Below are positions 1-11,087 of a stretch of DNA of 64,000 nt, piece after piece. Under the pieces are notes generated by a model that saw nothing but the letters and a program-made list of their open reading frames with translations, did not search any database and was not told the origin of the DNA. This stretch comes from Echinometra lucunter (lineage: Eukaryota; Echinodermata; Echinoidea; Camarodonta; Echinometridae). The translations under genes were made by a program, and so were the position numbers. The DNA is taken from positions 26,252,970 through 26,316,969 of the forward strand of contig CM057154.1 of NCBI GenBank assembly GCA_029962745.1, given 5' to 3'. The first letter of the stretch is position 1, and every line of letters starts with the position of its first letter.

Positions 1-884
1 CTTTGAAACTACCAGCTTCAAAGCTTCAAATGTTACTCCTAGGTAAACAAAATAATATACTACTTCCAACTCATCATTCCGAAAAGTTAACCTTGGTACT
101 TTCCTCACTTTTCCCCGAGAAAAAACAACAAACTTCGTTTTACTGGTATTTACCGTTAATTGCCACTTTTGGCAGTATCCATGGACAGCATCAAGAGCCA
201 GCTGTAGCTGGTCTGGTGTATCAGCTAAAACAATTGTATCATCATCATATAATGAACAATAAAGATTTAGAAAGGTATCTAACTCCTGTCCCTGCATCAA
301 ATTAGCCAGATGACTGAGACCATTATAGAACTTGCTAAGATAACTCTCAAAATCACTTAAGTAGATTGCAAATAATAAGGGAGAAAGATTTTCACCCTAT
401 CTTCAGTACCCCGGTGTTACAACAAAAATATTCTGACATCTTGCCATTAAGATTCGCACATGACTTGGCACTTTCATAAATATTTCTTATAACTCTTAAC
501 ATTTTACCATTGATACCAGACTTGAGCATCTTTTGCCATAATGAAGATCTATCAATCAAATCAAAAGCTTTTATATAATCAATAAATGCAAAATAAAGGC
601 GTTTCTTCTGATGTAGGTAAATATCTATTATGCTTTTAAAACAAAAACATGATCTGTTGTCGAGTAACCAGCACGAAATCCAGCCTGCTCCTCTCCTAAT
701 GTTGAGTTGGCATCTAAGAACTGTGATATCCTATGATTTGATATAGAAGTAAACAATTTTTCTAGACAACTCAACAGGGTAATGCCCCTATAATCATCAG
801 GATTCGTTGCATTACCCCTGTTTTTAAAGATAGGTATACTAATCCCAGTAAACTTATCTGTAGGTACAACTCCGATGTCTAAAA
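1..884 (-). mobile_element. LINE reverse transcriptase fragment, interrupted and decayed
   Basis: Minus-strand translation gives the fingers and palm of a non-LTR retrotransposon reverse transcriptase. The segment 942-628 reads through PIFKNRGN, NPDDYRGITLLSCLEKLF and EEQAGFRAGYSTTDH, the usual RT blocks of EEP-type LINEs. Further down, about 590-500 gives a FAFIDYIKAFD block, and about 253-120 gives YDDDTIVLAD followed by TVNTSKTKFVVF. The catalytic box reads YDDD rather than the usual YADD. Stops and frame changes separate these pieces, so this is a dead copy. It runs off the left edge. Its 5' continuation is 1700-3455, from which it is split by a second LINE inserted at 885-1700. Confidence 0.85.
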
Positions 885-1700
885 TAATATCAAATAATAA
901 TAATAATAATAATGAACAGTTTTTGTATAGCGCATAACACATTACGTCTGTATGTCCCTATGCGCTCTAAGAGAGAGAGAAAAAGAAAAGGAAAGGCATG
1001 ACTGAAAGATAGATAACTGAGTTTACTTTGTTAGGCTACTTAGATATGTTTTGAATAAGTGTGTTTTAAGTGCAGATTTAAACTTCTCTATCGATGTTTC
1101 TAAGAGAGTTTGGGAGGTTATTCCATAAAACTGAGGCAGCATGAGCAAATGAACGTTCGCCATATGTTTTTGTTTGAATTGGAGGTATGATAAACAGATT
1201 CTGTGTGCATGATCGGAGCTGTCTTGTTGGTTTGTATACAGTGAGTAGATCATTCAAATACGAAGGAACTAGTCCATGAAAACATTCGAAAGCTAGTAAC
1301 AAAATCTTGAACTGGATTCGAAACTGAACTGGTAACCAATGTAAATTGCGTAAGACAGGAGATATTGAATCATGTTTTCTAGTGCGAGTGACTAGTCGAG
1401 CTGCTGAGTTTTGGATGATCTGTAGTCTTTGAATGAGGCGCTGTGGTAGGTGAATAAGGAGGCTGTTACAAAAATCAAAATGGCACATGACAAAGGCATG
1501 AACCAAACGCTCAGTTGTTCTTCTGTCACTGAATTCCTGAATTTTACCAATTTTGTGTAAGGCATATGAAGCAGAGCGGCATTTCTGTGCGACAAATTGT
1601 TCAAAAGTGAGCTTATTGTCGAAGCAGACCCAAGATTTCTACAAGTTTTGGCAGCAGCAATTTGCGTTCCATGTAGGTTCAAATGCAGCAATGGTGTTGA
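885..1700 (-). mobile_element. 5'-truncated second LINE (3' end) nested in the first LINE
   Basis: Minus-strand translation of 1640-1023 matches the region after the RT core of CR1/Rex-type LINE ORF2. Visible blocks are VHAFVMCHFDFCNSLL, RLQIIQNSAARLVTRTRK, SPVLRNLHWLPVQFRIQFK and KTYGERSFAHAASVLWNNLP. The element then shows a pyrimidine-rich stretch, GCGCTATAC and a tail of ATT units (about 916-886), the typical 3' end of this LINE group. The 5' side stops near 1700, where the interrupted LINE resumes with ELINTI. On the other side that LINE continues as DIILDIGVVPTDKF, so the two halves were once contiguous. Confidence 0.8.
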
Positions 1701-3455
1701 TTAGCTCAAGAATACGAGCAGGACAATTTTTTCAAGAATTCATTCCTCATCAAGTCATTACCACAGGCCTTGCCATTCTTCAATCTATTTGTCATAGAAA
1801 AAAAACCTCATCAATTAAAATTGGTGCATCGAAAACAGCATTCTCTGCATCAAGAGTGTCAACAGATAAATCAGCTGCATCATGTACTTCTTGATTGTAG
1901 CTACCTTGCCTATTTCCAATCATCTTAAAGTGATCTACGAAAGATCTTGATGACACATTGACCTTACACGAGGCCTTGTTATCACCTTTTTTCAATATTG
2001 ACTAATATTCAGAAGGATTATTGTTTTTAACGACCCCAAAGATTCATTCAACTCTTTAAAGTACTGTCTCTTCTTTCGTTTCAATAACTTTTATAGGCTT
2101 TACCTGCCTCAACAAATTCACTTGCATTATCTTCAATAGAGATGCTCCCCTAGACTTCCACTAGACTTCCTCTTTATTTTATTTTTAAAGCTTAGGTATG
2201 TTCTCCTAGTAATTTTACGCTCATGATCAAACCAGGGCCTATGCACTTCGCACTACTTATCAAAAACCTTACCAGAAGACTGTTTCCATTTTCATGATTT
2301 TTACTCACACCAATTTTCTTTGCAGCATCAATAAACACTGAACAAAAATCAGAACAAAGGCTAAAATACACTCTACAGTAGAATCACCACGTTGACCTAA
2401 TTTTTCTATAGTTACTTACAGAAAGGTCATCAAAAGAATCACTGACAATATCATAAAACTTTCAGCTGCATCAGAAGACCAATGAAATAATAAATACCCT
2501 CGCATATTATCATTATCCATAATATTGTCTGATTCATTCAAAATCTTAAAGTGATTACACAATGGTAAACATTTTTTTGATATATGATCCAGAATGGAAT
2601 TATAAGAAGAATAACATTAGAAATTTGATAAGTTTCAATCGAAATCAATGCATTTTGGCTAATTTTCTCATAAAAAGTCAAGAGTTGACCAAAACATTTG
2701 AGGATGGGGTATGACGCCAAAGTGGGTACCCTGCTTCGCGCATTGCAGTTGTGCTACGCGCTAGACTGTACAATATGTATTATATCTTGCGCGCATTTTG
2801 CTAGAATTGCGCGACATGGTACCCACTTTTACGTCATTGTGACGTCAAAGTGGGTACCCAGTTGAAACTGGGTCTCAGCTGAGGGGTCAAAAATATCCTG
2901 AAATCTTACCACATTTTGGGGTTTCCTTGGCAACACGACTTTTTAAAAAACTTTAGGCAAATGATTTTCTGTTAATGAAATCACGCTCTTTTAAATGAAC
3001 TAACATTGTTTCAGCATTGGGTACCCCCTTTAATACTGCTAGCTGCACCCATAAAAAAATTGAGGATTGAATCCGGATAAGGATAGAATAATGAGGCATT
3101 GGACATCAGACAAACATTTGTCAAAAGTATTCATATCAAAATTACATACATTATCAAATAAGTTGTGGACACTATAGCATAGTCAACCGTACTGCAGCCT
3201 CCGTTATCATAGCAAGTAAAATTTCGATACCCTTGTCATCTCCAAATCGACCATTCAGAAACTTCAAATCAAATCTATGACAGAGATCAGTCAACTGTTT
3301 GCCATTGTCATTCTTTCCTATCCATATTAAACCTCGCAGTTAAGTGACCTTTACTCTCTAAGACATCACGTATATCATCGAACCCCCTGCTATTAGAAGC
3401 AAAAGTGGTATTATAATCAATTATACTACCATCAATTTCCAAAAAAAATCATCTA
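1700..3455 (-). mobile_element. 5' part of the interrupted LINE: endonuclease domain, linker, start of RT
   Basis: Read from 3455 downward on the minus strand. About 3445-3090 is the second half of an endonuclease/exonuclease/phosphatase domain, with frame breaks; its better-preserved copy is at 16760-16399. About 2250-2200 gives PWFDHERKITRRTYLS, the conserved linker after the endonuclease. About 1995-1792 gives SFVDHFKMIGNRQ and FDAPILIDEVFF, the pre-RT region. About 1780-1700 gives LKNGKACGNDLMRNEFL. Domain order is therefore normal. The element is broken by a foldback at 2712-2860, by the nested LINE at 885-1700, and at its 5' side by a terminal-inverted-repeat element at 3464. Confidence 0.75.
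2712..2860. repeat. Short foldback with TGACGTCAAAGTGGGTACCC arms
   Basis: An arm reading TGACGCCAAAGTGGGTACCC at 2712-2731 has its inverted partner GGTACCCACTTTTACGTCA at 2818-2836. A third copy in the original orientation follows at 2841-2860. The piece interrupts the LINE coding frame, so it is probably a small inserted DNA element or a remnant of one. Its right limit is unclear: another GGGTACCCCC occurs near 3019, and LINE-like sequence resumes only near 3060-3090. Confidence 0.5.
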
Positions 3456-3463
3456 GCAAGCTT

Positions 3464-4490
3464 GTTCATGAAACCTTAGAATCTTACTAACTAGTATTTG
3501 CCAACTAAGAGGTATCATTTTGCATAATAATGGGTGTTTTTGGATAGGCAAGGAGCTGAAGCCATGACAAGGATGTAAACACAAATACACTGAACCTGCT
3601 GAAGTGAAAGTGAATACTCCTGAAATAAATTTCGAAGCTTCTGGGTCGACTGCTGCAGCTTTTTCCAATAAAAAAATTAAGTAGGCCTAGTCTTAGTTCT
3701 ATAGACCTTATGTCATTTGTATTTCCCAACAAAAAGGTATTGTTTCAATAATGATATGACCTACATATGTGTTATTGTATGTGGTATTATGAATAATGTG
3801 AAATTTGACAAAAGAGTAGTCATACTTGCTTCAAATTATTTCATTCGTAATATCAAAATATCGCTATAGTTGATATGTGCTAATTACATCCATTTCCTTT
3901 CACATGTCTCTCCAATATTTGATACATCATTTTCAGGAGATACGTCAGGCTCCTTCATAATTGATGAAATGCAATTTTTATTTAGATATTTCTTTATAAC
4001 GATACAAACTTAACAATTATTTCCTCTAATATTGCTCTACAGTCTTTAGTTTCAAAGCAGACTTAGTTACAAACTAGTAAGTTATAGTTGCCCCCCCCCC
4101 CCCCCCCCGGGCTGCCCCTCATCAACTATAACTTTGGGAAGGAAGATAGTTAGCAACTAAAGTTTTGTGAATAACGTTTTATTAATTGCAAACTTTAGCT
4201 TAAGAAGCAACTAGGGATGAATACACTAGACAACGTCTCCTGAATAGTGTCATGCATCTGCATATATTATGGCGAATCCCCTTTTATCAGTACTGAGAGC
4301 GAATGAATGGCTCCATACCTGGTAGGTGAAGAAACATTCCTGTATATTTATGAGCTGGGGAGTATTAGTAGTCAAGTAAAACTTATGTAGGTTTCATGAA
4401 TAACACTTAGTTGGCAAGTAAGCTCAGTAAGCAACTAAGGACCATTTTAGTTTCAAACTAGACTTAGTAAGGTTTCATGAATATGGGCCC
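3464..4490. mobile_element. DNA element with TTCATGAAACCTTA terminal inverted repeats
   Basis: The left end begins TTCATGAAACCTTA at about 3465. The right end carries the inverse, TAAGGTTTCATGAA, followed by TATGGGCCC at 4468-4490. Related inverted words (CTTAGTTGGCAAGT and TTGCCAACTAAG) lie just inside each end. The left terminus lacks the GGGCCC seen on the right, so it is truncated or abuts the LINE it interrupted. No transposase frame is present, so it is non-autonomous. The interior carries a C tract near 4091-4107. A second copy is at 16773-18061. Confidence 0.6.
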
Positions 4491-5086
4491 TGGTGAGCTG
4501 CATTGAGTGAAACTGCTTAAACTCCACCACAATAAACTTGTCTTTAAGATACCAACCAACATTTCATGTTCTGAATAGAGAAGCTATTTAAATTGACCTG
4601 GCACGGGTATTACGTATCGGATGGGTTCGAACTTTTTGACGGACAAAATAGGTAATAGTAGAGGAGGTGTCCAGAATGAATCAAAATATTATGGAAAATT
4701 GCCCATTAAACCCTGTCTGGAAGTGCTTCCACATCAGATATTGATTAGGATAGGTTTCTGCACAAATGTCCCAAATTTGGTGCTTTTAGACAAAAGTGCA
4801 CATTTTTTTCAGCTATGCCGCTCTACTAACATGACTAATGGGTTTTATATTTAATTGAATGGTATATTTATTTAAAAAATTGCATGGAAGCCATACATGA
4901 ATGGTACATTTTTTTTTACAAATAAAAAGGAAGTCATACATGAAGAACAAACATAGATGTCCAAAAGAAAATATATAAATACACATGATTAACAGAGCAA
5001 GAATGATTATGTCTACATCAGTAAAGTAACGGTAAGTTTCAGTTTTGGCCATTTCAAGTTCGTCCAAAGAGAAGGAATGGAAGTAG

Positions 5087-5186
5087 AAGGAGAAGAAGAA
5101 GAAGAAGAAGAAGAAGAAGAAGAAGAAGAAGAAGAAGAAGAAGAAGAAGAAGAAGAAGAAGAAGAAGGAGAAGGAGAAGAAGAATT
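5087..5186. repeat. GAA microsatellite, long allele
   Basis: About 30 GAA/GGA triplets on the plus strand, which create a spurious poly-Glu or poly-Ser frame. The paralogous tract in block P copy 2 (18668-18740) is about a third shorter in an otherwise almost identical context, so the length changed after the copies separated. Confidence 0.95.
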
Positions 5187-6929
5187 AGGGGAAGGAATTC
5201 TCAGCGTCTTAGTTTCACATCTAAAAGCAAAGAAACCAGACAAAAACTACGGACTAGATAGCCATTACTTCCACTGAACATCCTGAAGCTGTTCGTTCCA
5301 TGAATCAAATCACCCCTAAGACATATCGATACTTCTTTCAATATGATCTATCCATTTATTATAATCTATATTGTTATTCATTCATTATAATCAGTTTGAG
5401 TACGGTGTAGGCTTACTATGTGTTATAATTATGTATTTCTGACATGCCTGAAGGCTGTATAATTTTCTTCTGAATTGTATTCTGATATGTTATGTTTATC
5501 AGCTAACAGATGAAGTTGAATGATTTTTGTCTTTTTACTGAATGAATTCAATTAAGAATGCTACAAAACAACAACAACAACAAAAATCTTAATACTTGTG
5601 CAAATGTAGTTTAAATACACACGAAAATACATTATGGACCCCAACGAAAACAGCTTTAGCTGAAACGAAAATGAATGAAAGAATAACTTAATTATGGAAC
5701 ACCTGACCACTGTCATGCTTTTTGTGCTGGATCGAGCTTGATAAACTTACTAAAAAATAGGCAAGAGATGAGCAGTCCCAGGAATGTAACATTCGGTGTT
5801 CTAGAAGTAAGAGACATGTTCCTAATTAATAAGCGTCGCGTGCTTCATCACTAAAACAGTCCTCGGGGGTTGTTCTAGTCCATGTACACAATCCACCAGT
5901 GTTTGTTAGAAAATGATTTGAAAATTCGATGTACTCATCACACATGAATAGATAAAATCTCTTTGACGGTTGGTTGACTCAGTCGAGTCTTTAGATGCCG
6001 CTCTTCAATTCTGTCCCGTCAAAAGAGTTGAATGTTAGGCATGAGAATCGGCTTTATCAACGAGTTCAATGCTCCGTACATTATATGGTTAAAAGCGGAA
6101 AAAAATTGATTGACAAAATTGATTTGCCTCTTTTTTGAGAAAGCTATACAATTCTCAAAATTTAATAACTTATTGAAATTATCATTTTTTACATTTAAAC
6201 TGCACCCAAAGAAAACTACATTACTCCAGATTGTTCTGTGTGAATTCAACTTGGATTGAATGAAACACATTCATGAGAGTTATTATGATTGGTAAGTGAG
6301 AACATGAATTTTTCTCTATCAATGAGAGCACTTTTGGGCAGTAAAGTCTATAGTTGAAGGGCACTTTGGTGTTTTTTTTTTCAGGAAGTGTTAGACCCCC
6401 TTCCTGAAGGAAATATTGGTCAGTTTTTATATTTTTGGAATGTATAGCCATAGCTCTTCCTTCTGACCAAATCTGGTACACGGGCCTTAAATGGAAAATT
6501 TTTCCCCATTTGTTTAGGGGCCGTCTGAAAACCCCTCCCGACGGAAAATTTTGAAAGAGGGTGAAGAAAATATAAAGAAATACTTCATGTCTAACTTTCA
6601 GTTTAAACCATGTAACGTATTGTACGGTACTGAATTTAGTTCAAGGCAGGAGATGTCGATATAATTTTGAACTGTACGCTTTTTGCCATTTACAAAATTT
6701 TTTTTGAAAAGGAAGTAAAAAAGAAAAGAACTAAACAGAGACTTGTTCATATATCTTTTACATGATGAATTACAAATAGAAAAAATAAAATGTATCACGT
6801 AGAAACCCATGTATTACTCTCCAGAAATGGAGGCAAATGCCAAGAATGTGAAATGTACATGTTATCATGAGGAAATAAAGAAGACAAGAAATTGTCATTT
6901 AAAAAAATCCACTTTAGTAAAGTGCACTC

Positions 6930-7290
6930 CTCCTTATGATAGCATGATGGGTGCCCCTTTACAAGCTGTAGGTGCCCTATTTCACCTCTCATGAGTGTCC
7001 CATTTGATTATGATAGTGTCCCTTTCACTTCAGAAGTGGCCTTTCAAATTTGATACACGCCCCCTTTTTTCATCTGATTTTCTCCTTTTTTTCTTGAGCC
7101 ATTTCCCCATTCTCTTTATACCTCTTTTACCACTGGTAATTACCCTAAAGTGGAGGCGTTGTGGTGAAATTGTTTAGAAAGTTAGAGATTTAGAGCGCGC
7201 GCTATAAATAATAGGCTCGTACACCCTTTGTAAGTGCCCATTTTCGCAGGTGCCCCGTCCCCCAATTTAAAAGATGCCCCCGCCATCCTT
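6930..7290. repeat. Degenerate ~20-bp GTGCCCC repeat
   Basis: Short spaced units of the form GTGCCCCTTT...GATAA appear about a dozen times in imperfect copies. The same unit on the opposite strand forms the interior of the hAT-like element at 56091-57671. A second copy lies at 21180-21540. It is probably the remnant of such an element; I could not define its ends here. Confidence 0.45.
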
Positions 7291-7379
7291 GTTAAGGCGA
7301 CTATTCGCTTTGATCTATCCAGTTCTATTATGCAGTTATCGAAAGGGGTCTTTGAAAGCGGTCAGATATTTAAACACCT

Positions 7380-7580
7380 TTTTTTTTTTTTTAAAGACAA
7401 CACATGTACACGCAGGTATCAATATGCATATAGCACATCACTTTATTTGATAGATGACAAAACAGCAATGTAGATAAAATGCCTTGCTCAAAGGCATAAG
7501 TGCGGTGCCGGGGATCGAACCCCGGACCTTCGCATCTCCAGTCAAGCGCCTTAAACCACTCGACTACGGTACCCTTAGTC
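7380..7580 (-). mobile_element. tRNA-derived SINE, full head with A-rich 3' end
   Basis: On the minus strand the 5' part has an RNA polymerase III A box TAGTCGAGTGG (7566-7556) and a B box GGTTCGATCCC (7521-7511), with a tRNA-like fold whose anticodon-loop position reads CTGGAGA, suggesting a serine-tRNA ancestor. It continues with CCTTTGAGCAAGGCATTTTA, a tail motif common in marine invertebrate SINEs, then AATAAAG and an A run at about 7392-7380. The acceptor-stem halves do not pair properly and there is no sharp tRNA end, so it is not a functional tRNA gene. A copy with a small deletion in the tail is at 21628-21827. Confidence 0.8.
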
Positions 7581-7737
7581 TTCATAATCATCATGATTTT
7601 CTCTCTGGCACTCTCCCATCGCATTTCTTTCCTCGTTTGACTAATAAGTGTCCTTTTCTCTGTCTTGTATTCTTTGCTTTACAACATTCACATTTTCTTT
7701 CTTCATATAATTATAGTCATCTATCTTTCTCCAGCTC

Positions 7738-7823
7738 GCTGTCTCTCTCTCTCTCTCTCTCTCTCTCCCATTGATTCTCCGTATACTTTCGCCGCGGCAT
7801 CTCTCTCCCTCTCCCTCCCCCTT

Positions 7824-7858
<35 letters not shown>
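7738..7858. repeat. CT and CA microsatellites
   Basis: Two runs of CT dinucleotides (about 7738-7768 and 7800-7842) are followed directly by CA repeats to 7858. The copy at 21980-22100 has different run lengths, with a longer CA tract. Confidence 0.95.
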
Positions 7859-7859
<1 letters not shown>

Positions 7860-8329
7860 TAACATCTTATTTTTTCCCTCCATTGGTCTCCTCTCGCTAT
7901 ATCTTCTTTTTGCTTTATCTTCTTGTATTCTGCCTTAATTCGTATTTCTTTCTTTATTTTATCTTTCTCTATACTTGTTTGTTTGTTTGTTTATTTATTT
8001 TCTGATTATTAAAAACACAATACATAAATATATAACATAAGTAAATAACATAGATGACATCAATTGAAATAAATAAAATGAACTGCAAATATGTTGAATG
8101 GATAAAATAATCGAAAGGATAGCCCATTTCAGAGTCATTAACATAAATTACTCTGTTCTTCCATGGGGTCCACTGAAGCTGCAATGCTGTCTCCCTCTCC
8201 CATCCTTTCACCATATACTATGTACGTGATGTATACATACATACTTTATGACCTTTCTTTCTGGCACTGCACTCTCCCACCTCATTTCTTTTCCACGACT
8301 GACTCCCTTAACTCGGCGCTAAACAAAAT

Positions 8330-8470
8330 CGTAGAGGCTACGGAGACCGTGAATCCTTACGAAAAACGTACGATCGTCGTATGCCACCCCAGGGAGATCG
8401 TGCGATTGGAGGGATACGATCAGTTTACGATCACCCTACGATGACCGTAGACCAAATGTAAACGGGGCAG
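8330..8470. repeat. CGTACGATCGTCGTA-rich segment, probable DNA-element end
   Basis: A CpG-dense patch in AT-rich sequence with repeated short palindromic words (CGTACGATCG, GATACGATC, TTACGATCACC, CTACGATGACCG) ending in AAACGGGGCAG. It is almost unchanged at 22370-22510. This style of terminus occurs in DNA transposons with CCCCGTTT ends, but I cannot find a matching opposite end, so the class is unknown. Confidence 0.35.
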
Positions 8471-10211
8471 ATGCTGCGACCCTTGGCTCTGCTTCGCTAC
8501 ATTTAATTGTCCCCTCTTCATTCAATTTCACTCCATCTCGATATGTGTCTCCTCTTTTCTTTCTCTGTATACTTACGCGGTGGCTTTTCTCTCTCACAGT
8601 CTATTATGCTCTTATGTTTATGCAAACGTCAATTTGTGATTTTCTTTCTCCATGTTATTGCTTTCCTATTATGACTTGTGCAGTAAATACATGAATGAAG
8701 AAGGCATTAAAGTTTGAATTTGAAATGCACATGCATGGTTGTAAATTATTTTATTAACTATCTAATTCAATCCGATTCAGTTTGCCATGTTTTTCCTTGT
8801 TTCGCATTCAACAAAATATTATACTATTTCATTTAACACAAATTCAATCGGCAACATATTGAGCTTCCCAGTAATTCATACACATGAATATATGCCAGTT
8901 AGCAGTCATTCTTTGATATTTCTGCTTATTTGTTATGATTAAGTACACAGCTGCATACAAACTCAAGTAATTATTCATATAACTAAAATATATTGGTGAA
9001 AGCTGAAGTGATTATCACATTTCCTTTACTTTACCTTTTTGACATGTTCAACTTGATGAGGATATTATAAGAAACGACTTCAAAAATGTCATGTCTGAAT
9101 GCTTGCATGTATAATAGTAAAAATTGCAAACTCGTTTATAGAATCATCTGCCACCAGTATAATATATCCCGGTAACGGCTGCTTCACGTATAATGACATC
9201 TTAGCAAATAAACTTACCGTGAACATAATTATACAAGTTTATAATCTACAACCAAAAGGGAAATTATTAAATGGGAGCAAGTAATTTTTAGATAGGAAAA
9301 TAGATCTATCAACCAAGACAAATAACGCTAATGTTAATTTATGAATGAAAGTTGAATCAAATAATTTAACAAATATTGTTTTCTAACAGTCATGTACCTT
9401 TATCAATTAAAAAAAAAAGACATTTGAACGAAAACAAACATACAAATTTCTTCTAACAAAGGCGATATAAACTTTCTTTATTACAATGAAGAAACAATAA
9501 TTATAATAAAATGACATTTCATTCTGTAGGTTTTACTGCCAAAATATTTATATATGTATTCATTTGTTGTTTTCATGACACTACAGTTGACAATATCTAC
9601 AGTCCACAGGTCTTGATATTTACAATCTAGAAATCAGTTAAGGCAAGCAGTAGTCATTCACACCCCGAATGTGGGCACTATGTTAAAGAGATATTTACAG
9701 GCTTAAAGTTTATTTCTATTAATATAGCCTTTGTAGACAGCAAGCAAACAAGCAAACAAATGAAAAATGTTTTGCCTACAAATACTAACTTGAACAACTC
9801 TAGAATCATGGAGATTTATATGAAAATGAAGACATATGGCACTCCATAAAGCAATGGACTACTGAAAAACTTAATCAGAGCTTGAAATTTCAATGGCCAA
9901 CATTACATTACTTGCCATTCACAATGAACATAACAAGAAGAATATCGAATTATTTATTGTAGTGCTTACAATTGATACTGCACAGAATGCAATGCAGTTT
10001 TGGTCATGATGAAAAAAAAAACGAATTTCGCACATTCAAACAAATATCACTATGAATGTGCCAAACTAATAAAAAGATATGACATCTGATAAATGTTCTT
10101 GTTCTGAAAATTATATGAAATAGCTTTGTAAACATCAAACAAATACGCTGAATGTACAAAATATAAATAAAATGAAAAAAAAAAAAAAAAGCTTGTTCTC
10201 TTGCTGCTTTG

Positions 10212-10337
10212 CACAAGTTGTAATGGTGTCATACAAGTTGTGCTTTTTACTGAATGTGATCAATCTAAACAATCCACAAGTTGTAATGGTGTCATACAAG
10301 TTGTGCTTTTTACTGAATGTGATCAATCTAAACAATC
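10212..10337. repeat. 63-bp perfect tandem duplication in SHPK intron 2, left copy only
   Basis: The unit starting CACAAGTTGTAATGGTGTC at 10212 is repeated identically from 10275. The same place in the other two S blocks (37634-37700 and 61078-61143) has a single unit. It is therefore a recent, copy-specific event. Confidence 0.95.
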
Positions 10338-10652
10338 CACTTGAATGCAAAGTATCAAAATTAATTTGGCCTGGTTTTAATGGAACAGAATATTAAGAGA
10401 ACTTGAGGCAGGAAGCATGGTTACATGCATTAAACAAGTCCAGCTTATAAAAATGCCATCTATTCTATAGTATAGGGGACATCACATCCAGTATAACAGA
10501 ATGAATGAGATTTCCTCCTCCTTCTTTCTTTTCTCTATTTTCCCTTGCTTTCTTCCATTTTTGTTGTTGTTGCTTATATTCCATACGCATTAACAGTGCA
10601 TTCTTTTAAGGGAACGAATCAAATGATTTGAGAATTGGTGTCATGTGACTAC

Positions 10653-10911
10653 AGGTGCAATCACACATCGCCGATTGAGAAAACAGTTCACAGCAGTTCG
10701 GCAATATGCTGTGAACTGCCAAAGATTGTGCTAACACCGTACACAAATCCCTAATCATCCGTCACTCATCCGCCATCAACCCTGATGTTGAAAACTATTC
10801 AAAACACGTTTAAAGAGTTCTGCTATCGCTTTGACACAGTCCATGGTGGTCTGAGAACTGCTGTGAACCGCCGTGAACTGCCATCTAAATTGGCGATGTG
10901 TGATTGCACCT
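10653..10911. mobile_element. MITE with AGGTGCAATCACACATCGCC inverted ends, in SHPK intron 2 (left copy)
   Basis: The first 20 bases, AGGTGCAATCACACATCGCC, are exactly repeated inverted at 10892-10911. The interior is rich in GAACTGC/GCAGTTC words that also pair. It has no coding capacity. The same element sits at the same intron position in the other two SHPK copies (38012-38272 and 61456-61704), so it was inserted before the gene was copied. No clear target duplication is visible, so the superfamily is not assigned. Confidence 0.8.
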
Positions 10912-11087
10912 GAAGTTTGTCAGAGAGGGGTGACATTATGGTCTTAGCTTCTCCTTTCTTTGCTTTACAGTCCTCATCAATTAACCCCCAGAATGCTGGG
11001 TAAAGCTTTTGTAGGGTTATTTCATATGTACTAGCTGTACACAAGCTTCTATCCGGGCTATTGGAACACTTTACAATGTATCAATAC

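Larger units (their letters stand above)
3090..9755. repeat. Block P, copy 1
   Basis: Near-identical, with small indels, to 16399-23560; its last kilobase also matches 45300-46380. It holds the LINE endonuclease piece, a TIR element (3464-4490), a GAA microsatellite, degenerate GTGCCCC repeats, a tRNA-derived SINE and CT/CA microsatellites. No host gene exon is recognisable in it. At about 9756 it ends abruptly at SHPK intron sequence, whereas the other P copies continue for another 2-3 kb. From 8680 to 9755 I see only AT-rich non-coding sequence that is conserved between copies. Confidence 0.85.

Noticed and set aside
5013..5277. Poly-Glu or poly-Ser protein
   Set aside because: It is translation of a GAA microsatellite whose length differs between copies.
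7490..7583. tRNA-Ser-like gene on the minus strand
   Set aside because: A and B boxes are good, but the acceptor ends do not pair, the sequence continues into a SINE body with an A-rich tail, and the paralogue at 21730-21827 decays like a repeat.
10823..11044. Minus-strand ORF after SHPK exon 2 (also 61613-61837)
   Set aside because: It starts just past the splice donor, overlaps the intron MITE, changes length between copies and matches nothing in sedoheptulokinase.
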